Assembly: GCA_016785225.1 (NCBI GenBank)
Contig: JAFBJZ010000112.1
Span: 1-64,000 of the forward strand
Direction: 5' to 3'
DNA: 64,000 nucleotides
From: Psettodes erumei
Taxonomy: Eukaryota > Chordata > Actinopteri > Pleuronectiformes > Psettodidae
The translations under genes and the position numbers were made by a program. Below are positions 58,101-64,000 of the stretch, piece after piece. Below the pieces are notes generated by a model that was given only the letters and a program-made list of their open reading frames with translations, made no database searches and was not told where the DNA came from. Numbering within the stretch: the stretch's first letter is position 1; every line of letters begins with the position of its first letter.

Positions 58101-61100
58101 CTGGGTGGTGACGTTGCCACCACTGGTAGAAACATCGCTGCTACTGGTAGAGTCATCAGTACCACAGGTAGTAATGCTGCTACTGCTTTTCTTTGCTTAA
58201 TTTGCATCAAAACTTAAGTGATGGATAAAACGCAGAGAATGCGGCAGATTTACATCTGCTGGGGATCCATCCTTACCTTCAATCTCACAGCCCAGGAGCT
58301 CCAGTCGCAAGCCCATGCCGGCAGGAGTGGCCCTCTCCGGGTAAATTCTGACGAAACGGGTCAGCAGGGGCTCCACCGTCCTCAGCTCAGGAGTGTCGTA
58401 GTTGCTGTTCCCTTCAAATATCTGGCAGGGAGAGGAGGTGGAAGGAAGCCGGGACAGAGACAGAGAGGAAAGAGTGAGTGAAAAAAAAAAAGACATATTG
58501 GTGCTGATAATGTCACTGCTGTGTGTTTGAGTGATACAGCTCTCCAAAAGCAGATACCCTGAGGCAGACTTATTCCTGCATTCTGGAAACTAGAAGTGGG
58601 GTGGTGGGGTGGCGTGTGGCGGGTAGGGGGAAAGATGATGGGGAAAGAACAGAGGATGACCAGATCGCTGTCATCTTGCTGACATCTAAAGCACAGCTTA
58701 GGCAACTGGCGCAGGGGGCCGGTGGCACAGACAGCGTGGCCCACGCCTCTGTCAAAAGGCAACTTTCGACTCCTTCAACTGTGCCTCAGATCCTCTGCGA
58801 GGGAACGAATAAATGAGGGGAAAGGAGGAGGATGAGGGGAGTGAGAGAAGCAAGCGAAGGTGGAGATAAAGGATTGATGGAAGTAGATTAATGGGTGTGA
58901 TCACGTGAAGGAGCCTGGTGCGCGTTAGATGCTGGGAACCTCTTAGATGCGGGGAGAGAAATGGCTAACTAGGACAGGGGGGATATGGATCCTACTCCAT
59001 CCCTTCATATATCAAGCATCAGCCCATCTGGATCAGATTTATGCCCTGTCAGGGACACTTGTAATTGGGGACAGACTGTTGCAGCTCTTCTTGGGGGTGT
59101 GTGCGTGCTCGCGCATGTGCCCGTCTATACGTTTTCTTTGTGTGTAAGCGTGTGCATGCACTGAGCAAAGCGTTGGCATGCGTCTTCCGAGCATGCAGTG
59201 ACACTGGCAGATAAATCTTTGGGCCACTTCTCCATGTTTGCACGCTCCGTCCTCCCTCTCCCTCATCTCGTCTCTCCCGTTTTCCCTTGACTCTCCTCAC
59301 CCCTCCCTCCTCCCTGGAGAGGTTTCACCATCCACTGAAAGGCCTGAACGGTGTGTGTGTCGTGCAGAATACAAAGCAGGACGAGAGAACTGGGAGAGGA
59401 CTCCGAGACACGAGATGCTTATCCTAATGTGATTCAAAGCACTGCTGAAATTGACTCAGAACGACTGCTGAATGACTCACAACTGCCAGGCGCAACGCTC
59501 TGGTGAAAATTGACTAAATGCATCATAATCGGAATTGATGTTCTGATGCATCTGAGAGACTCTTTTAGAAGCATGTATTCAAATCATTTTCCACAACTCA
59601 GAGGGTAAAAACCCATCTTTGGTTTGTTCTAGAAATCAAACCATCAATTCCATCTCATTCCCCTGGAAGAAATTTGCCTACACATGAAGAAGTGATTAGG
59701 GGTTGGTTAGGGTTATGCCTCTGGTTTGGTATCAGATACCAAATATCCTTAAACACCATTTTTCAAGGATGTCGCAGCACACGATCACCAAAAGACTCTC
59801 ACCTTTGGCTTGTTCCCATTGGCATCTAACACCATCCTCCAGTCAGAACCGTTGTTGCTGTAGCCGAGGCGGAACTTCTTCATGAAGACTTTGTTCTCGC
59901 GGTGCTTCCCCCCCTGGATGATTAGCCCCTTGACGAGCTTCTCCTCACCGAGGTCCACCTGCAGCCATTCGTTGGTGAAGGGCTGGGGCTGAGGGAGCAG
60001 GGTCCACCCCGTCCTGCTGGTCAGCAGGCGAGCGTTCTCTGGTACCCAGCTGCGGTCCGTGTGGGAGGACGCAGTGATCTGGTTGTCGGTGATCAGGCCT
60101 GATACCATGCCCAGCATGCCCGAGCACGGGTACTCTGAAAGACAAGAGGGAAAGCACAACGGCGGTTAGCCTTTTGAGTCAAACTAATGACAACCTGGAG
60201 AAATGATGGGTACACAGGCAACAAAAGTTGATCTGCAGTATATCCAAAGGCTGGATGTTCAACATAATTTAGCAGGCCACGAGTCGAGTTTGGTTAGTTT
60301 GAGGTTCATATAGGGGCAACAGGGATAGTGAAAGTCAAAGTGAAGAGGACGATTCCCCAAACTCTTTGTGATGTTACTGTGATCTCCTCCTCTATTCTCT
60401 TTCTCCTTCTGTCTGCAGACCTCATGCATACTAATTCCTCTGCCTGAAGCGGTTGTCTCCAGGCAGCCAATTAAAAGCCTCCTCTCGGTTGGTGCTTCCA
60501 CCTCCTGCATTCTGGGAGCGCCTTTTCTTTTCATCTCCCTTATCCACCCCCTCCTCCCTCCATAGACTCACATATACTCGCACACAAACACATTCTCTTT
60601 GTGTTTTATCTCATTCTTCACTCATCTACCTTCTGCTACACAGCTGTCAACATCTGTGGGACTGAGTCTTTTAACACCTCCATGTTTCCTGTCCACATTT
60701 TCAAACTTTCTTCCCCTCCACTTATTCTATGCCACTGATCATATCCAGTCTTGGCTCTATAGGTTTTTAGATCCATCTCCAATTTGTCTCTTAAAAGAGA
60801 AGGCTTTAATTTGTCCTCATCCATTATTCTCGTGACATCCTCGAACAGGATAACAACCTGCTGCTCCAGCTTGGAGCCATTTGCATGCTTTAACCTGATT
60901 GTTATCATTCCCTGTTTTCAGCATCGCACTAAGAAAAGGTGGGGGGGGGATAACCCGTGCCATGCTTGCTAAGATGTTGTCGCGATCCTATCTCATGAAA
61001 TGTTATTGAATGTAATGTACGTGAATGTGAAACTCTACCAACACTTTCTGCCAGGACAGCAACCCAACAATAAAGATTTCTCATTACAGTAAATTTGGAC

Positions 61101-63054
61101 ATTACACTGTCAAGGATTAAACACACCCTTGGAATACTTTGGTGAATTACATCTGGATTATGTTTATAAAAGGACATTGTTTCTGAAAATGAGCATGATG
61201 GCCATGAGTCCATTCTATCAATACATTTTAAACACTTTGAAATTCATGTAAAATTTCACGGCACTAGCAATCTTCCACATAGAGCCCAACAGTGAATAAC
61301 AGGGAGTGGCAAAGCTTTGGCAAAATTTGGTTTAGCATCAACTATTGTGCACTTCTGAAAAACAAGGAGTAAAATATACTGACATCATTCTGCCTGTCAT
61401 TGTGCACTGAACAGTTTGTGAGGTCATGTTAAATATGCAAGAGTTTACAAAAGAGTTTCTCAATGTTGTCATAACCGCCAGGAGTCTGACACTCAGCAGC
61501 TTGTATTAGGGCAAAGTCTTCCTTCTGTCTTTTCTTAACTTTCCTCCAACACTCAGTCCCAAGGCACTGAGTCAGGGACCTGTGGTAAGCAATAACAAAC
61601 ATATTTACGATCTGGCTCCCACTGAGGGATAAATCTTGGCATTATTACATCCTCTTGTGTCTGTATGAGACAAAGTGTGCACTGTAATGCTGCAGAACTC
61701 AGTGGTGTGGCTGCATCTGGGAAAGTGAGCGAGGATATGGAGAACAAGGCTTCATTCAGACTCGCCATTCTTTCTCTGGTTATCTAAAGCAGCTCCGATG
61801 CAGACCCGTGGGACCTGCTGGTCCTGCACTCGAGAAAATCAGGGCTCAGGAAACAAATGCCCGTGGTCCAGGAGCCTCTTTTCACGGTTGCTCTCCTTGT
61901 TTTGTCAGTTTTTGGCCAAGATCTACTTGGGAGCAATCACCAGTGCAAGTCTCCGATGGAGCTAAAGCATCTTTGACGTGGGACAGGTCATGAGTTAAAG
62001 ATACAGTATGTGCCTGGAGAAAGATCTGAGTTTAGGCACTTGGGTGAACTCCCCAGGGTCATCTCGAGCTGTTAATCGATTTCAGCTGCGATCACATAAG
62101 CTTCATGGATGGCATGCACGCAGTGACACGCCCAGAGGTACAAATACATGTGTGTCTGTGGACTCTTAAGTGTGGGACATGTTGATCCGTGGCTATGCGG
62201 GCCACATTTAGGGGTTTGGGTGGAGCATCAGTGGTTCATCAGATATTTATACCCCATGATATATTTACAAACAACAGGGCGGTACATCTTTTTTATTAAT
62301 GTGTAGCTGTTTTTTTGAGCAGGGGCACGCGACCATGATGATTTAAGGAAAAACATCTTGCAACATTCTGGGTTTCAACTCCTCCCTTCCTCTGATGCCC
62401 TATTCATGGTCTTAACTTCTAAAAAAAAATGCATCTTCCAGTATTTGAACATTTTATAGAGCTCTGTATCCCTGTTTAGGCTGCTTCGATGGCAGCACTT
62501 TTCAGGAAAAGTACAAAAAAAAGCACAAAGAAGCTCTCCACACTTTTCTCGACAAACGTTTTTCATTAAAGATCTGGTATTAGGGATTTGTACCCCAAGG
62601 TAGAATGGAGTGAGTCAACGAGTTTATGCAGCCCTCAAGAGCCTCAGTTTTTTCTCTCTCCCTCCCACTGTGCTGCTACCATGCAGTGGAGCTGGCAGCA
62701 TCTTCAGAGCACCCAGGGGTGCTGACGTCATCACGGAGGCCCTGTGGTGAGCGCGATCCTGTGATGTGTTTATGCTCTGTGCGGCGGTCTGGTCGCGCGC
62801 CCAAAACACACGCCCCAGCTGTAACCCTGGTGCACGCACAGTGCCCTCTGCTACAACATGCACGGACGCGCATATGTAATGCGTAATGCATCCTGAAATG
62901 CAAGTGGACTGCTACTTTCTGTGTTTTCTGTCCTTGTAAGATATACTCCTTCCTATAAAAGGAGAAAACACACAGGCAAGCACTGATAAACATTCAATAC
63001 ATATGCTCACGAACCCATAGAGAGGCAGATGTGCTGAAACCATATGAAAATGAG

Positions 63055-63089
<35 letters not shown>

Positions 63090-63788
63090 ACTCATTAAAA
63101 TAACAAAAAAAGCAAAGATGAGCACTTTGCCAAAATCAAAGCTCTGCAAGCAAAAGACAGACTGTGGCTAAAGATGAGGCTGAGACCAGATCAGCAGGAG
63201 AGCCCACCCAGCTCCAGCACTCTCTGCCTGCCAGCTGCTGGTTCCATTTATATTGAATGAGGTACATCTAAACATGGGGTAGCATAAATAGGTAATCCTC
63301 CTTCATGTGCCACTTCTCCATTATGCAGCAGTTTGCTCTCGCCTTAGAGGAAGACTCTCGCCAAAACAGAGCTTCATCTTACACCTGGCAGAAATGAGGT
63401 GTTTGCACAACTGGGACCAGGATGGGAAATACCAACTAGGCTTCAACAAAAGAAGAGCTAAACCAACACTAAGATGTGCATAAATCATAAACAGACTCAG
63501 TGGTGTGTGATTATGCATTTGAAACTGTTCCTTGTTTAATTTGAATGAAATCAGCACTATGTAGGGTTTGTTTTCCGTGGCAGCTGCGAGACGTGTGTGT
63601 GTATGTACGCATGCAGATCAGCGGGAATCTCAGCAACACCAACCTGATATCTTACAGCCGTACACCTCGAAGCGCAGTGCGATGCCTGTTTCCCAGGTAA
63701 CGGGACGGATCCGGACGAAACGTGTCAGCGTGGGTTTGGGCAGCATCGTCTTGGCAACGTCTGTTGGGTTGGTGTTGCCTTGGAAAAC
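51831..63788 (-). CDS. nrp1: Neuropilin-1, C-terminal two thirds (10 coding exons, 547 aa in window; 5' part beyond the right edge)
   Basis: Neuropilin-1 is a single-pass co-receptor for class 3 semaphorins and VEGF, working with plexins and VEGF receptors in axon guidance and blood-vessel growth. Coding exons on the minus strand are 63788-63644, 60134-59803, 58421-58277, 56149-56039, 55305-55255, 53389-53246, 53129-52852, 52753-52657, 52380-52327 and 52117-51831 (1644 nt). In order they encode the end of the b1 discoidin domain, the whole b2 domain, a Thr/Ser-rich linker with a Ser-Gly glycosaminoglycan site, the MAM domain, a second linker, the membrane helix and the short tail ending SEA. 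Phases agree throughout. The two CUB domains and the start of b1 are outside the window. It may be nrp1a or nrp1b; the sequence fits neuropilin-1 better than neuropilin-2, especially in the last exon. Confidence 0.96.
52327..52380 (-). CDS. nrp1: nrp1 54-nt juxtamembrane exon
   Basis: An 18-codon, phase-1 symmetrical exon: DPAVPTEPMLPDDSFDEM. It is acidic and proline-rich, as expected between MAM and membrane. It shows little direct similarity to human in this variable region; support comes from splice sites and from phase agreement on both sides. Confidence 0.85.
52657..52753 (-). CDS. nrp1: nrp1 exon: MAM domain, end
   Basis: Window residues 403-435: VVIEGLVGTKKWGDIAVDDI then KVHTGLSITDCK. 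The 'DIAVDDI' strand and final Cys close the MAM domain. Confidence 0.95.
52852..53129 (-). CDS. nrp1: nrp1 exon: MAM domain, central part
   Basis: Window residues 310-402: GSGNFIYTLATGPEETEVAR, LVSPVVSSPDLDLCVSFWYH, MYGSHIGTLHIK and then GHQGNRWREGRVFVPRTNKP YQ. It is a clear neuropilin MAM core and ends in phase 0. Confidence 0.95.
53246..53389 (-). CDS. nrp1: nrp1 exon: MAM domain, first part
   Basis: A 144-nt exon, window residues 262-310: FLWFSCDFGWANDPSFCSWT, then SEDTGSRWQIQSSGTPTLNT and GPNMDHTG. The C-F-W spacing matches the opening of the MAM domain, which promotes receptor association. Confidence 0.94.
53390..55254 (-). other. nrp1: nrp1 intron before the MAM domain
   Basis: About 1.9 kb of ordinary intronic sequence with a TG microsatellite at 54942-54962. 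Open frames here have no family motifs. Confidence 0.65.
55255..55305 (-). CDS. nrp1: nrp1 51-nt linker cassette exon
   Basis: Encodes 17 residues, GGTTTQETTTAEVDTIP in context, between a CAG acceptor and G|GTGAGC donor. Its place corresponds to the human stretch TGGTTVLATEKPTVIDSTIQ. It is Thr-rich (likely O-glycosylated) and symmetrical in phase, so it can be included or skipped without a frameshift. Confidence 0.88.
55306..56038 (-). other. nrp1: nrp1 intron between linker exons
   Basis: A 733-bp intron with a weak donor (GTGCTA) and a normal CAG acceptor. No repeat family or extra exon is recognised. Confidence 0.7.
56039..56149 (-). CDS. nrp1: nrp1 exon: linker with glycosaminoglycan site
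   Basis: A 111-nt exon, window residues 208-245: APTPPPTTLLPSTTPSDECD then DDQASCHSGTGDDYDVTG. The Ser in CHSGTGDD corresponds to human Ser612, the chondroitin/heparan-sulphate attachment site, with flanking acidic residues kept. The Pro/Thr-rich start is variable. The length is a multiple of three in phase 1, and the donor GTGCTA is weak, so skipping would keep frame. Confidence 0.93.
56150..58276 (-). other. nrp1: nrp1 intron between b2 and linker
   Basis: About 2.1 kb with TG/CA microsatellites near 57029-57055 and 57208-57226. It includes an imperfect short-period repeat at about 57.95-58.19 kb that is open in one minus-strand frame and reads Ser/Thr-rich. No accepted exon is called. Confidence 0.6.
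58277..58421 (-). CDS. nrp1: nrp1 exon: b2 domain, second part
   Basis: Window residues 160-208: IFEGNSNYDTPELRTVEPLL, then TRFVRIYPERATPAGMGLRL and ELLGCEIE. The Cys of LGC pairs with the YPC cysteine of the preceding exon and closes b2. Confidence 0.96.
58422..59802 (-). other. nrp1: nrp1 intron within b2
   Basis: A 1.4-kb intron splitting the b2 domain in phase 0. No repeats of note or extra exons were seen. Confidence 0.65.
59803..60134 (-). CDS. nrp1: nrp1 exon: b2 domain, first part
   Basis: Window residues 49-159. YPCSGMLGMVSGLITDNQIT opens the second discoidin domain. NEWLQVDLGEEKLVKGLIIQ, GGKHRENKVFMKKFRLGYSN and NGSDWRMV follow, all matching human neuropilin-1. It ends NGNKPK in phase 0. 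Confidence 0.96.
60135..63643 (-). other. nrp1: nrp1 intron between b1 and b2
   Basis: A 3.5-kb intron with a CA microsatellite at 63055-63089. No gene or mobile-element coding sequence was recognised. Confidence 0.65.
63055..63089. repeat. (CA)n microsatellite
   Basis: About 17 CA units within the nrp1 b1-b2 intron. Confidence 0.92.
63644..63788 (-). CDS. nrp1: nrp1 exon: end of b1 (F5/8 type C) domain
   Basis: Window residues 1-49: VFQGNTNPTDVAKTMLPKPT, then LTRFVRIRPVTWETGIALRF and EVYGCKIS. The Cys of YGC closes the b1 disulphide. The donor, A G|GTTGGT, is weaker than average. The b1 domain binds VEGF and C-end-rule peptides, but the rest of it lies to the right of the window. Confidence 0.95.
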
Positions 63789-64000
63789 CTGCGATAGAGG
63801 CAGAGGAAAAGCAAATTATTTTACACGTTGAGTTAAAATTCGGGTTGGAAATGTGTACGAGACCTTGGCTGCATCGAATATAGAAACAGAGCCAAGGCAA
63901 CAAGAGATTCACATTCATTTTAGGCCAATGAGATATTAATAACTGGAGCCGAGCATTCAGCCTTTGTCTCCATTCAGTCAACACACTGACAGAAGAGGGA
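63789..64000 (-). other. nrp1: nrp1 intron running off the right edge
   Basis: Sequence upstream of the acceptor CGCAG at 63789. No further exon appears before the window ends. Confidence 0.6.

Noticed and set aside
57686..58210. A 174-codon minus-strand open frame in nrp1
   Set aside because: It lies wholly in an intron and starts at no exon border. Its composition reflects an imperfect repeat, so it is kept only as a finding.
1..64000. CRISPR arrays, tRNA or rRNA genes, bacterial-type operons
   Set aside because: None seen. Short tandem runs are microsatellites and the gene structures are vertebrate.

Overview
The window is nuclear DNA of a ray-finned (teleost, probably percomorph-like) fish. 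It has vertebrate-type split genes with GT-AG introns, many CA/GA microsatellites, and remnants of L2-like, hAT, Tc1 and MITE elements. Three conserved protein genes are present, all transcribed leftward (minus strand). From right to left they are the 3' two thirds of neuropilin-1 (nrp1, running off the right edge), a complete integrin beta-1 coding sequence (itgb1), and a complete rab18 coding sequence. I read exon borders by eye from conserved protein sequence, reading frame and splice sites. Every exon length agrees with the phase of its neighbours.

Layout. 1-815: AT-rich tandem satellite, then a second degenerate tandem repeat. 1.36-3.9 kb: a decayed hAT transposase gene (minus strand), interrupted by a 5'-truncated L2-like LINE (plus strand, about 2.29-3.10 kb). 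3.9-4.46 kb: AT-rich repeat related to the left satellite. 4.5-10.7 kb: intergenic, with an inverted pair of a dispersed repeat at 5.3-5.75 kb. 10.7-20.1 kb: rab18 (7 coding exons, 204 aa). 21.1-31.6 kb (possibly to 44 kb): itgb1 (15 coding exons for the 799-aa beta-1A form, plus an alternative beta-1D terminal exon). 31.6-43.7 kb: large intron or upstream region of itgb1, holding a Tc1 remnant. 44-49 kb: intergenic, with AT-rich repeats. About 49.2-64 kb: nrp1 (10 coding exons here: end of b1, b2, linker, MAM, transmembrane, cytoplasmic tail). The two CUB domains and most of b1 lie beyond 64,000.

The gene products act in related cell biology. Integrin beta-1 and neuropilin-1 are single-pass adhesion/guidance receptors that meet in endocytic trafficking (the neuropilin C-terminal SEA motif binds the GIPC/synectin adaptor). 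Rab18 is a small GTPase of ER and lipid-droplet membranes. Adjacency of ITGB1 and NRP1 in the same orientation is also found in mammals; rab18 only about 1 kb beyond the itgb1 3' end is a tighter arrangement. Teleosts carry a/b duplicates of these genes, and I cannot tell which copy this is.

I found no operon, CRISPR array, tRNA, rRNA or evidently new system. The points most worth a second look are the conserved beta-1D exon, the LINE nested in a hAT relic, the related AT-rich repeats at both ends of the window, and the paired ETS-like sites at the rab18 promoter.
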